Part shown: one piece after another, positions 10,001-23,307 of the stretch
Position numbering within the stretch: position 1 is the first letter of the stretch
Layout: each line of letters begins with the position of its first letter
Origin: Pristionchus mayeri
Taxonomy: Eukaryota; Nematoda; Chromadorea; Rhabditida; Neodiplogasteridae
NCBI GenBank assembly: GCA_036245805.1
Contig: BTRK01000006.1
Coordinates: forward strand, 11,378,365-11,442,364
Length of the DNA stretch: 64,000 nt
Direction: 5' to 3'
The notes under the pieces: model-generated
Database searches by the model: none
What the model was told of the DNA's origin: nothing
Seen by the model: the letters and a program-made list of their open reading frames with translations, nothing else
Position numbers and translations under genes: made by a program

Positions 10001-12691
10001 ATATTTCAGCAACCAGCAGGGTTTACGGAAACTTGCGCACAAATTGGGAGAACCATGATGTGCACTTTCCGAATACCGGGCGGTTCTTAATGCTAGCAGC
10101 AATGGTGCCCCTAATGCAGCCGCGCTTGCTACAATTGTCTGAATTTTCGCATTGTGTGCTGGTCTACTAGATTTGCCCGATTCCACAGCCGCACCACAAA
10201 TAATATCGAAATGTCATAATCATATTTACAACTTGTCTAGGCGAAAAAGTTTCACAACCAAACAAAGTCCAGCAGCCCTCACCCTGACGAAGAACTCGAA
10301 ATCGCCGTTTTCCGCCATCCGCGGCATGATCGGCTTGAGATCCTCGACATGCCCGATCAGCGCCTTCAATTATTTTTTAGATAATATTATCAATAGTTAA
10401 AATAATAATAATATAATTTTTACCTTGAGAATGAATCGCTGTCCGTAACGCTCGCCGTTCGAGACCTTCAAATTGGTATTGTGTTTTGGAAGTTGTCTCG
10501 CTCTACTACTACACTCCTCAAAACTGAAAGGATATAGCAAAATGTAGAAACATGGAAGAAACTGGTTCCACCTCGACGAATGTTATCTAGGCCCTTCGTT
10601 CAAAACATTACTGGGATTCACTAATTTCAAAATTTGACTGCGAAGATAGTTAAGCTTGTCAGTGAGAACCATAGCTTCCTCTTCGGATAACCAAATGTTC
10701 TATCCCTTATACTTCATCTATCTTTCAATAGGGTCGTTTTCTTCCACTTTAAGGAGGTAACTACCCATTCCACAATCAATCTCCGCTCTTTCAACCCCAG
10801 CGCGTGAGCTCGTTACCAGCGACTACTAACCTTGACTCTGCTGACAAACTCCTTGACGGCGCTGCCGGCCGCGCCCTTCACTAACTGGAAAGAAATGAAT
10901 TATTGATTATTATTTGAAATAATTTTTAAAAATATACCTGGACATTCTTCTTCTGTTCGTAGGTGCCGGCGCCGTTGCGGCCGGCCGGACGCGGCTGGTT
11001 GCGGTTGAGGTAGCGAGCTGCAAATGAAGGATTACCTAAGGCAGTTAAAGTTCTAACTGCTTAGCGTCAGTCTTTAAAATGTACTGGAGGCTTCCATAGC
11101 CTAGACTATGGCTTGAACAAGGAGATACTGTTGAGGCAGCGCGCTGTAAATTTAAGAGTACCTAGGGCCGATAAGAACCCGGATTTAGCTGCCTGAAGCT
11201 AGGCTTGGGTATCTTAAGGTTGAACTTAGAAAGCCTAAACTAGGGCGCGAATTAGGATTTACTACTCGCGAACTAGTAGTTACCCATTTCCTCGGGATAA
11301 CCCCCTCACTGAATCGCATCAAGTTCAGATCTAACTGGAAAAATGTGAAGGATAGAAAGCAGCGCAATCCGCTAAACAGCAGAGCGCAAGCATTGCTAAC
11401 ACGGTAGCAGTTGGGTAGAGAAGTGAGAGTGCATTAATCTACGTGAGGAAGTTCAGTTACACGTCGCATAAAAGGTCAACAACAATAACAAGATTGGATT
11501 TGCCTGGCGACGTGCGATACCGAAGCTAATAATACGAAGAGTGAAGATGATCCCTCATTTCCCTCTTCATTACCCTCAATGGACCGGCCGCCTCGGAGTA
11601 TATAAACCCCTCGCACCCTCTCTCCATTCACTCTCATCCGAGATAAAATAGTCTACTCTCTCTCGTCTTTTTCTTTTTTTTCACATTGACTATATCTTGG
11701 CTACCCACCGTATGAAAACGACCCAATCCATAATAGACAGAGAGTCTGCACAATAACCCAGCAGTATAGCTTGGGGAGGACGCCCTCTAGTCTAATACTC
11801 TAATAATTAAGCTCTACTGAAACAGGTTCTTTAGCGAAACAGTTATTGAGTCAGAACATAAACTAGTTTCCAAATAATAAGCTCTATTGAGGCAGATTCT
11901 TTAGTAAAAGCTATTGAGTTAGAGCATAATCTCGTTTCTATACGTTGCTAAATAAGAGCACGATTCATGATAGAACCTAGAACCATAGAGTTCAAATCTG
12001 ATGTAGGAAGACGTAGGTTTCACCGAACTTCCTAACTACATTTGAGACTCGGTAAAGAGCATCTCACCTCTACCACCCCCCTTCAAGGTTACAAGCATAA
12101 CTAACTAGTGACACTAAGTTGATCACTAGGGGGAGGAGTTGGGTAGAGAAGTGAGAGTGCACTAATCTACGTGAGGAAGTTCAGTTACACGTCGCATAAA
12201 AGGTCAACAACAATAACAAGATTGGATTTGCCTGGAGACGTGCGATACCGAATCTAATAATACGAAGAGTGAAGATGATCCCTCATTTCCCTCTTCATTA
12301 CCCTCAATGGCCGCCTCGGAGTATATAAACTCCTCGCACCCTCTCTCCATTCATTCTCATCCGAGATAAAATAGTCTACTCTCTCTCGTCTTTTTGGCCT
12401 TCAACACAAGAACCAACTGTAGCATTCAAATTAAATAATTGCATAATGGTGATGAAATCTAGCTGACCGCCCATGTTGCGAGTCTCCTCCTCCTCCTCCT
12501 CGTACAGATCGTCGAAGCGCGAACCGAGATCAGCGTCGATCTCCTAAAATAATACAGATAATTAATATTTTTGTTTAAAGTTTGGACGAAACCCCTTGAA
12601 AATTGGGTCAAAAACTGACCTTGAATCGGTTCATACTGATCTGCTTGGCGTTTTGGCGACCGCCGCCGCCTTTGTTCTTGTTGCGATACAT
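4031..12691 (-). CDS. nxf-1: NXF1/TAP-family nuclear mRNA export receptor
   Basis: Carries spliced mRNPs through the nuclear pore with an NXT/p15 partner (family knowledge). Exons read on the minus strand: 12620-12691, 12468-12543, 10938-11017, 10831-10884, 10424-10465, 10283-10363, 9337-9397, 9000-9079, 8675-8744, 8379-8488, 7674-7760, 7225-7334, 7057-7093, 6879-6950, 6650-6715, 6476-6541, 6098-6165, 5572-5680, 5169-5290, 4836-4972, 4423-4613, 4031-4102. Together they are 1863 nt, 620 codons plus stop, close to human NXF1 (619 aa). Domains in order: basic/Gly start (MYRNKNKGGGGR), an acidic E-run near residue 40, an RNP-like RBD (about 88-160, with GERLNIIVNN), LRRs (about 195-322: LKVLDISDNQ, LTTLFLENNPVCESY), an NTF2-like domain (about 345-535: PGFYGDSAIRSIVETF, LLIFTVQGLFEE, ICVISDELYM) and a TAP-C UBA-like end (about 565-620: EWSTKCLEEANWNFD, then NFLSVKDTIPKEAF). 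The start ATG follows a TTACAG acceptor that could receive a spliced leader. One oddity: the acceptor of exon 21 (at 4613) is atypical. Confidence 0.95.
7391..7615. repeat. diverged segment duplication in an nxf-1 intron
   Basis: Two related stretches, 7391-7444 and 7561-7615, share an ATTCAC...GA-CT-AGAC-GTTGCG-G-GATCAC pattern at a spacing of about 170 bp. They sit in the intron between the two LRR exons. No coding potential or known element was recognised. Confidence 0.5.
8179..8363. repeat. direct repeat pair in an nxf-1 intron
   Basis: The stretches 8179-8217 and 8324-8363 share a GGTAGT start followed by an identical block of over 20 bp reading AGTCCCAATAATCACTAATC plus GATA. The second copy abuts the splice donor of exon 8379-8488. 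They are probably remnants of a small mobile element or a local duplication. Confidence 0.65.
8807..8925. repeat. G-tract cluster in an nxf-1 intron
   Basis: Three copies of AACCGGGGGT lie in the intron between exons 8675-8744 and 9000-9079, together with an uninterrupted run of 11 G at 8831-8841. On the transcribed pre-mRNA of the minus-strand gene these are C-tracts, so any G-quadruplex would form on the DNA plus strand. Confidence 0.6.
11409..11672. repeat. LTR-like direct repeat, copy 1
   Basis: About 264 bp, nearly identical to 12137-12395 apart from a 5-bp indel and a few substitutions. It begins AGTTGGGTAGAGAAG and carries a TATATAAA box at 11599-11606, then a CTCTCTC-rich tract and a T-run. 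A paired direct repeat with a TATA box fits the LTRs of a very short, non-autonomous retroelement, but no TG...CA ends or target duplication were seen. It lies inside the 1.45-kb nxf-1 intron (11018-12467). Confidence 0.65.
11809..11945. repeat. 70-bp tandem duplication between the LTR-like repeats
   Basis: Two diverged units beginning AAGCTCTA at 11809 and AAGCTCTATTGAG at 11879 share TTCTTTAG, CTATTGAGT/TTATTGAGT and AGAACATAA-like blocks in order. They make up part of the interior of the putative element and show no coding capacity. Confidence 0.6.
12137..12395. repeat. LTR-like direct repeat, copy 2
   Basis: Partner of 11409-11672, at a spacing of 728 bp, with a TATATAAA box at 12322-12329. 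The two copies differ at only a handful of positions, so the duplication or insertion is fairly recent compared with the neighbouring degenerate repeats. The intervening 464 bp is too short for gag-pol. Confidence 0.65.
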
Positions 12692-13395
12692 CCCTCTGTA
12701 ATCATTAACATAATTAATAAATATAAGCCAAAAACAGTAATAAAAATGGTCATAAACGCCAGTAAAATGACAAGAACGCGCCGCTGAGTATAGGAGTTTT
12801 CGCGAAACAAATGATACAAATGCTCAAAGAAAGAAACCTAAACCAAAAACTACGCGGACGAGAAACAATTAAAAAGCGATAACTACTCACATGTAGGTGA
12901 AATTATGTTATGGAAAAACAAGTACAAACGGGGCGTGACCCGAGGACACGATTGATCGCGAAAAGGGAAATAGAATACAGTATCTCATCCGTCGCATCTC
13001 ACCATAATGGTAGTGCTAATTTACGGATAATTGGTATGAAACTGATTTTTTTAAAGAAAAAAATATTTTTAAATTATGCAACTTGTTTTTACTTTATGGG
13101 GTGAACAGTCACACATTCATCATTATCATACCTGAGACAATTTTTATCCTATTGCCTATTGTGAATGACAGACGAACTCCGTCCACTGTTCGTCATTGTC
13201 AGAGATACGCTCGAGTCAAATTAAGAGATCCACTCACCATTCCACCATTGTTCTTGTAAATCCATTCAAATACAAAGAGTCTACTCTCTTGCTCTCTAAT
13301 TCCCCACTTTGACTGGCGATCTCCAATGGAAATCGATCGATTCTCGCCTATAAAACCAGCGCCGATCGGTCTCTTCCTCACACCAAGTCGTCAGC
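12692..13395. promoter_or_regulatory. divergent intergenic region, nxf-1 / msp
   Basis: About 700 bp separates the nxf-1 start (minus) from the msp start (plus), so it must hold the upstream signals of both. A TATAAAA box at 13349-13355 lies 41 bp before the msp ATG. A tract containing AGTCTACTCTCT (about 13278) resembles the one in the LTR-like repeats. No ORF here looks real. Confidence 0.6.
13349..13355 (+). promoter_or_regulatory. TATA box of msp
   Basis: TATAAAA, 41 bp upstream of the MSP start codon. The spacing suits a very short 5' leader. Confidence 0.7.
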
Positions 13396-14008
13396 ATGGC
13401 TCAGTCCGTTCCTCCCGGAGACATCGCCACCCAGCCCGGCACCAAGATCGTCTTCAACGCTCCCTACGATGACAAGCACACCTACCACATCAAGGTACGA
13501 TATCTCCCCCTAGCCGACCTACCGTACCCTCCACCTTCCCTTCTCCCTTTTTCTGCCTACAGTAACCCTACCCATCCCAGGTGACCAACTCGTCCGCTCG
13601 CCGCATTGGATGGGCCTTCAAGACGACCAACATGAAGAGACTCGGAGTCGACCCCGCCGCCGGAGTCCTCGACCCCAAGGAGAACGCGCTCATCGCCGTC
13701 TCCTGCGACGCATTCGCCTACGGACAGGAGGTATGGTACCATCCTCTGATATTCTACCGTAGTCGGTGCCAGTAGTGATGCTATCCCCTCCCTATGTCTA
13801 CCGCATCTCAACCCTCACTATCTCTCTCTAATGTACAGTACTCTACTAGCCCTTCTCACCTTTCTCACTTCAGGACACCAACAACGACCGTGTGACCGTC
13901 GAGTGGACCAACACCCCCAACGGAGCCGCCAAGCAGTTCCGTCGCGAGTGGTTCCAGGGAGACGGCATGGTCCGCAGAAAGAACCTCCCCATCGAGTACA
14001 ACCCCTGA
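13396..14008 (+). CDS. msp: major sperm protein (MSP)
   Basis: Three exons, 13396-13494, 13581-13730 and 13874-14008, with GT-AG introns of 86 and 143 bp, give 127 aa, the standard MSP length. MSP is the polymerising cytoskeletal protein that drives crawling of amoeboid nematode sperm and also acts as an oocyte maturation signal (family knowledge). The protein starts [20 protein letters not shown] and ends [19 protein letters not shown] plus EYNP, almost unchanged from C. elegans MSP. The immunoglobulin-like fold core ([34 protein letters not shown]) is intact. C. elegans copies have the aromatic-basic segment as RRIGYGIKTTN, so Y-G-I to W-A-F is a conservative change. There is no signal peptide or membrane segment, as expected. 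MSP genes are normally multicopy, so other copies are likely outside the window. Confidence 0.98.
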
Positions 14009-14013
14009 ATAAA
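14008..14013 (+). terminator. polyadenylation signal overlapping the msp stop codon
   Basis: AATAAA begins on the last base of the TGA stop. The mRNA would therefore have a 3' UTR of only about 15-25 nt. Confidence 0.75.
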
Positions 14014-14655
14014 GGATTATGTGATTGAAGTATTGTGTCATGCAGAACATGGGCCGATGCTCGAAGGGTTGGGGGGACATGGGTTAGGGCCTACGGTCGG
14101 AAGTGCTACTTGCCAAATCATTCTACATATTGCTTCTTCAATTTACATGCTCTCTATCTTGTGACTCTCGAAGCGAATGCTCCTGGCACTGTGCCAACAA
14201 AATCGCAAGTATTTGTTTCAATTGCTTGATATTCCTAAGAACTGTAGGTTCATGTCCGAAGTCTCCTTTCATCAATTTTCACCTCTGAAATTAGTTCGCA
14301 AACTTTTGATTACGGTAGTATCATTAGTCTGATCGGACGCACGCACGCAACGCCCCTGGTTACGGTATGCCATGCGCGTTCAGGTCAACAATTTTGAAAC
14401 GCGCATTCTCCTTGTTTTTCTTTCGCTTTCCTGCCTTTCGCAAGCCTTGTCTTCGCTCAGAATGATTCTTTCCTCGTGTCGGGCCGCCAGTTCCGCCCTT
14501 CTCCGCAACCCGCGCCTTTTCTCGCCCCAATTCCGTCCCTGCACACGGTGAAACTCGCACTTCTTTGCATGAAATATTTCGAAATTGCTTGTTTTTCGCC
14601 TAATTTGTGTGGATTTTCGTTAATTTTGGCAAAAATTTAACATTTTTTGCTGCAG
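14014..14655. other. msp to hint-1 intergenic region
   Basis: No gene is supported. Two TACGGTA heptamers lie near 14313 and 14363. The last 12 bases (TTTTGCTGCAG at about 14645-14655) form a splice acceptor just before the hint-1 ATG, either for a 5' UTR intron or for trans-splicing. Confidence 0.5.
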
Positions 14656-14659
14656 AGCC

Positions 14660-18046
<3,387 letters not shown>

Positions 18047-18839
18047 GAGAAGAGATCAAAGATCAAAGATTACTCCCTAGACTCTCTCCAATCTGCACAC
18101 TCTCTCGCCCATCCACCTGGTATTCTTGGTTGTGAGCTGACTGTTTGTTGCCTAGTGAAAAATTGAGTGGCCAAGAGATGGTGTATAGTGGAGAGAGAGA
18201 GTAGTTTATGCCGTACATCAATGGTTAATGTTATTTGTGTAATTACATGGTTGTATCTTATCGTTGGGAATGGATAAACAGTATTTATTGGTGAATATTT
18301 CGGGCATTCAAGCACGCGGGGAGAGTGGACAGTCGAAAATATATTAGAAACAGTCACCCACAGTAATGAGAATGATTACGCTAATGGAATATCGATCCCT
18401 CATGACCGGCGAGAGAGCACACAAAATGAGGAGGGCGCATGCCGATTGGCAACAGTATTTCATGCCCGGCGGTGGGAAACTGAAACCACGCTAATTTTGA
18501 ATTACCAACGATTGCTCTGGTCTCGTCAGCCTCTCGTAATTCCACACGACTGATTTGAGTTTCAATTCTCATTTACCTCCCGTCTTCATAATTTCACATG
18601 ATTGGTTTGAGTTTCAATGGTGGCTAGTAAGCGAGCTCGCAACGAATTTCACAATAGTCTCTGGGCTGCGTCCTCTACCAAAATAATTAAAATGTCGGAT
18701 ATCAAATAAGATATATCTAAGACATATATGTCGCTCTCTCCACTTCCCATTCCATCAACCATTTAGGCAGGGAAAGGTACAAGCAAGCCAAGAGAGCATG
18801 TTTGCAAAAAAAAGTTTTTTAGTGGTTTTTTATTTTAAA
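18047..18839. other. hint-1 3' flank, no gene seen
   Basis: Short CTCTCTC / GAGAGAG tracts occur near 18077, 18100 and 18195, and CGGCGAGAGAGCACACAAAATG near 18408 resembles part of the 5S spacer (around 24290). No exon with convincing splice sites was found. Confidence 0.5.
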
Positions 18840-19180
18840 ATGGCTAAATTCTGGGCACAGTATTTTTCAAATCCTTGAAAAAACCGTTCAATATTTCACT
18901 GGTCCATCTCCTAAAATTTACCCGTCGACACTGTCAGACACACTTTGAAATTAATCCAACCTCTACAAGCGACCTGGCCAGTTTTCCTACGTCTCTATGG
19001 ACGTATTTTAGAGCGAATAGGTCCCAAAATTTTTGGCATTATACACGAACTCAGCATTTCTCCATACACACAATTGGGCAACCTAAAATCGCTGCTTCCG
19101 GATGACGTTTAGGAACGAATTGACCTTGACGGCATGAAGTGCGATTCCGTTTTAAAAATACAGTACTCCTTGTGGCTGAT
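18840..19180 (+). pseudogene. degenerate protein-coding remnant, family not recognised
   Basis: One plus-strand frame starting at ATG 18840 stays coding-like for over 110 codons but contains several in-frame stops. The longest clean part includes VFLRLYGRILERIGPK and NLKSLLPDDV, followed after a stop by ERIDLDGMKCDSVLKIQYS. The LLPDDV-x-ERI piece resembles the start of an F-box, but that is too weak to name. Probably a dead gene or a retro-copy. Confidence 0.3.
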
Positions 19181-19434
19181 ACCGTCAACATAATGTCGGT
19201 GGATTGGAACAACAGCCGTTTCAAGAAATCTTTGGGAACTACGATGAATGCTAGTTGTAAGCTACCGTAACCCGCTGGTAGGTCACGGTAGAGGGAGAGG
19301 TTGTAACTCTGTCCAGAATGCTGGTACCTTCATCAATTTTCCGCATTAGTCTACCCTCACCACGGCTTAACTACCGCCTGAATTGTAGCCAATCTAAGCA
19401 TGGCCGAATCTGCCGTGGGTTACGGTAACTTCCA

Positions 19435-19740
19435 ACGACCATCCATAGAACTTCCCAAGTATTGCCGCTTGACGGCGCTGCATTCGCCGTTATTTTCCCC
19501 ACTTCGCCGACTAAAACATCCCGTTACACCGTCATGATGGAGTACGGTATCGGCTACCAGGGGTACCGTAGTTTTCAAGAAAATGGCAGCAACCGGCTCT
19601 GGTCCACTGCCGACCTATTCTGGACACTCTGGAAGGCTTTGCTTGCATCGGCGCGGTAATTTGCGCAAAACTGTCTGACACTCTCTCAATCTCCCATACT
19701 CTCTCGCCCCCAGTCTAAAGTGAGAGTGACCTATTATCAC
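19435..19740. repeat. dispersed repeat family R1, copy a
   Basis: Diverged copy of 20119-20425 (about 680 bp away). Shared order: ATTGCCG/ATTGTCG, GCTGCATTCG, ACCGTCATG-TGG-GTACGGTATCG, CCAGGGGT, CACTCTGG-AGGCTT, GGCGCGGTAATTTGCGCAAA, CTGACACTCTCTCAATC. A shorter relative is embedded in every 5S spacer. Confidence 0.75.
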
Positions 19741-19841
19741 CACGTGTTTGAACTCTCACGCACAGACCACATTTGCCGAACATCACAGGAAATTCCATGA
19801 AAGATAACGGGAAATTGAATGCACTAACTCTTCTCCCAATT

Positions 19842-19941
19842 GTTGCCACGCCCGTCGGTGATGGCTTGCCAAAACTTGGCCACTGGGACCAGTGGGGGAA
19901 CACTGACGGAGTGGTACCACCAGGGGACGGACGGGGCGGGG
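19842..19941. repeat. dispersed repeat family R2, copy a
   Basis: About 100 bp, shared with 20980-21077 and 23308-23419. The copies share GTTGCC, GTCGGTG-TGGC, CAAAA-TTGGC, GGGGAACACT and CACCAGGGGACGG/CACCAGGGGACAG in the same order and strand. Confidence 0.75.
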
Positions 19942-19959
19942 TTGCAGCGCCGACGTGAA

Positions 19960-20110
19960 CAAATGGCTTCAGTGAGTTCTGGCTACGAGAGGGAGACCAC
20001 CTCGCATCCCCGCCAGAAACTGCCCTCTCTGCGTTTCCGAGATTTCTCGTATGTGCGATGCGCTCTAGCCGCGCCGTGATTGAGCGCGCGGGGGGAGGCG
20101 CATAGCAATT
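19960..20110. repeat. dispersed repeat family R3, copy a
   Basis: Shares CGCATCCCCG, CCAGAAACTGCC, GCGCTCTAGCC and CGCCGTGATTGAGC with 22545-22690. Another fragment (CCGCATCCCCG) is at about 21935. Confidence 0.6.
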
Positions 20111-20118
20111 TTCTGTAG

Positions 20119-20425
20119 CCGAGCAACCATAGTAGTTTCCAAATATTGTCGTGTAACGACGCTGCATTCGACGTTAATTTCTCCACTTCGCGGCCCAAAC
20201 AGCCCATTCAACCGTCATGGTGGGGTACGGTATCGGTCCCCAGGGGTGCTGTAGTTCCTCAAAAATCGGGGCAATAGATTCAATTGCCTACTGCTTTTGG
20301 GCACTCTGGCAGGCTTCGCTGGCAGCGGCGCGGTAATTTGCGCAAAACTCTCTGACACTCTCTCAATCCCCCATACTCTCTCGTCTGATGTAAATTGAGT
20401 GTGACCTACTCTCACCACGCGATCG
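20119..20425. repeat. dispersed repeat family R1, copy b
   Basis: Partner of 19435-19740. The two differ by many substitutions and small indels, so this is an old duplication or two independent insertions. Confidence 0.75.
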
Positions 20426-20623
20426 GACTACCACTCCCACACCAGTGAAATTGCATTCTCTGTTGCTTATCTGAGCAGCTAGAGAGTGTGCCGTATGTGC
20501 CACTTACTCCGTTTTTTTTCTCAGGCCCGTCTCTGAGGGCTGTCTGGAGAGAACTGTTTTCACGTCGGATGAGAACTATGACGTCATGCCGCCTTTGATA
20601 TATCTTTGATATATATTATGATA

Positions 20624-20739
20624 TACTGAAAAAGTCGGCACTAGGTCAGATGAGAACTATGACGTCATGCCGCCTTTGATATATCAAAGGCGGCATGACG
20701 TCATAGTTCTCATCTGACCTAGTGCCGACTTTTTCAGTA
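20624..20739. mobile_element. perfect 116-bp palindrome (MITE) with CRE-like core
   Basis: Two 58-bp arms with no mismatch meet at GATATATC (centre 20681/20682). Each arm has TGACGTCA and GGCACTAGGTC. A partial copy of one arm lies immediately before it (20567-20610). The 5S spacers carry a degenerate relative of the same element. Confidence 0.9.
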
Positions 20740-20979
20740 CCCACGAGTGCTTCGCCTGAAGTCCAATGAGTCCCCAATCGCGAATTTGCTTTGGCAAGAG
20801 CAATGGTCTCGCTCTCTCCATATCATACACTCTCTCGCTCACTCTGATCGCGAGAGAGCGTGTGGTTTGGATAGTGTCAGACGATTCCGGCAGCTTTGGC
20901 AATCTTCGTCAATTGGGCGAATCGATTACTAAAAATGCACAATGACAGAGAACTCAACGACTGGACCCTTCTCTCTCTT

Positions 20980-21077
20980 GTTGCCACGGACTGTCGGTGA
21001 TGGCCTATCAAAACTTGGCCACCGGGACCAGTTGGGGAACACTAGCGGGGTGGCACCACCAGGGGACAGCCGTGGCT
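20980..21077. repeat. dispersed repeat family R2, copy b
   Basis: Second copy, ending about 30 bp before the target duplication of the hAT-like element. Confidence 0.7.
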
Positions 21078-21113
21078 GGACAGATACAGAATCATTCCAT
21101 CGAGGATTCAGAG

Positions 21114-21887
21114 TAGGGTTGGTCAAACCGGGTCGGGTCAGTCGAGGGCCCGACCCCCAAACTCGACTCGAGCTCAACCCGACCCGAGCCTGAATGCTCG
21201 AGCCGCTCGAAAACGGTTCTAACCCGATCGGGTGGCCCGACTTCGAGAGTGAATAGTCGAGCGGCTCGACCGGCCCGATTTAGCCCGACTAGCCCGATTC
21301 GGCCCGACTCAGCCCGACTCGGCCCGACTTGTCTGGCGAATGCATTAGGGAAATTCCAGAGGCGTTCTTTGCATTGTCATTTAGGTGAACAAATGCAAGC
21401 TACCGATCGGTGAAATGGTTATGTTTTTCATCTGTTAATAATAAGCCGATCCCGCATGATGAGTTTATTTTTTTGTGCTATTTCATTTCGCTCATTTACA
21501 TTTTATGTTAGATTTCGAATACAAAGTTTAATGTAAATGAAATTTTGTTACTACTAAAGCTGTAAATAGAAACGCAAAAATATAACCACATCATGCGGGA
21601 TCGAACCAGCGGCTTATGACTAACAGGTGCAAAAGAGAACCACTTCACCATTCGGTAGCTAGTTGTGAAACACCGAGATTACAATGGAAAGTACGGCGAT
21701 GAAATTTCCCTAATGAGTTCGACGGACAAGACGGGCCGAGTCGGGCCGGTCGGGTCAGTCGAGCCGCTCGACTCTTCACTCTCGAAGTCGGGCCACCCGA
21801 TCGGGTTTCGAGCCAACTCGGGCCAAAATGCGATGTTTTCCGAGTCGGGCCCTCGACTACCGGGCTGGCCCGATTTCACCAACCCTA
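21114..21887. mobile_element. 774-bp non-autonomous hAT-like foldback element
   Basis: Ends are TAGGGTTGGT and ACCAACCCTA, and both flanks carry the perfect 8-bp direct repeat ATTCAGAG (21106-21113 and 21888-21895). An 8-bp duplication with TAGGG-type ends is the hAT hallmark (family knowledge). Long imperfect inverted arms are full of CCCGACTCGG-type steps. Toward the centre each arm has an inverted copy of a tRNA-like stretch (plus at 21399-21466, minus at 21591-21661); the minus copy has GGTTCGATCCC, a perfect pol III B box. No transposase ORF is present. Confidence 0.85.
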
Positions 21888-22544
21888 ATTCAGAGCTTCC
21901 GGCTACGGCGACTGGTACCGAAACCAGTCCACCGCATCCCCGCGAAAGCTAATTGTTCACGAGGACTAGAAAGTTCATAGGCGCATTGCTGTCTAGTCGC
22001 GACGGGTTTGAGCAAGAGGGGAATGGGCTGCAGTGGACGGAACCTCGCAAAGGATCTCGTGGTAACTTACCACTGGTAAGAGGCCGCTCCCCTCATTTCG
22101 CCAGCTCTCTCGCTATGTTCTGTCGGCTCTAGGTTAGACGTCATTTTTTCTCATCCGTTTTTTTCTAGTGGATGCAATCACCTATTTGTTTTCCATGCAG
22201 CCTCTCATTACATCGACACGCTTATGAGAACTTTTGCAGCATCCGAGAACGTAACCCTCCATAGCGCGGAGGATCTCCAAAAATAGGCACCGGGTCTCGG
22301 TTGAGGCCCTGGAATAATCTGCTTTTTGACAATTTGGATATGAGAGCGAGAGGTTGTGAACCCTCGCTGCTCTCTACACGCGCCGGGTCCGAGAAGGTCG
22401 ATCTCCAGCAGTTAGCGTGTGCTTTTCTCACTATCATTGACATTCCAAGGTGAATAAGTAGAAGGAGGAGATTGCGTGGAAATAACTCTGCCTCAACTGT
22501 TACCCCCTGTGCCCAACTCCATGGAATCGACCAATGAGGGGTCC

Positions 22545-22690
22545 GAGACACCCCCACATTGACCTGGAGCCATGGTCTGCGTCGGCCGCCGCATCCCCGA
22601 CCAGAAACTGCCAAGCCATCTTTCGGAGCTCGCTCATAGGCGCTCTGCGCTCTAGCCACGCCGTGATTGAGCAGGCGGGGGAGGCGAGGC
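22545..22690. repeat. dispersed repeat family R3, copy b
   Basis: Partner of 19960-20110, on the same strand, with shared blocks over about 130 bp. Confidence 0.6.
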
Positions 22691-22856
22691 AAAGTGGGCG
22701 GAACTTCGCGCATGGTTGCAGCAAATGATTGCAATGATCAAACGCGTGATCTCTTGCATGTTATGATTATTTCTAAATTCGCTAGGATACTACGACGGTA
22801 CCGAGGCAGTCATTAGTGTGAAATGCAGCATTCTCCGATATCACTGGTCTGAATTA

Positions 22857-22965
22857 GTGATGCCAAATCGGCGCGTGCTCTCCTCGTTTCACACGCTCTC
22901 TCATCGGTCAGACAGAGCGAGAGAGCGTGTGAAACGAGGAGAGCGCTCGCCGATTTGGCATCACT
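22857..22965. mobile_element. inverted-repeat MITE with flanking direct repeats
   Basis: Near-perfect arms of about 46 bp (22857-22902 and 22919-22965) surround a 16-bp loop. Arms run from AGTGATGCCAAATCGGCG to CACACGCTCTCTC. A flanking ATCACTGGTCTGAAT occurs at about 22840 and again at 22961, as a duplicated target or an extra element end. Confidence 0.8.
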
Positions 22966-23307
22966 GGTCTGAATCGTCACGATGAGGGGAAATAGAATGC
23001 CGTATCACACGAAATTAATCATTTTTTTCAGAAAATTTACAAGTAGTCGGCACGGCGCACTGCTAAAGATGTGCCTTCTAACTTTCTTCATGGACACAAT
23101 GATGAGATGCATTTATTGCAGAGCCATCCCTGGTTCTCCGTCGTCCATTTTTCCTAGAACTTCTCTCGACTCGTCAACCTCTGATTACTAGGCAAAGAAA
23201 TACTTTATGACGAATCGGCGCGTCTCCTCCTTAATGTTGTGTTGACAACTGTGGTCGTACGAAGCATGGCAATGTAACAGTACAGTATGACGAGCGACCT
23301 CCTTCAC

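Noticed and set aside
21591..21661. A tRNA gene on the minus strand (B box GGTTCGATCCC)
   Set aside because: The T-arm stem has a mismatch, I could not form a proper anticodon arm or acceptor stem, and the copy lies inside a mobile element with a degraded inverted twin.
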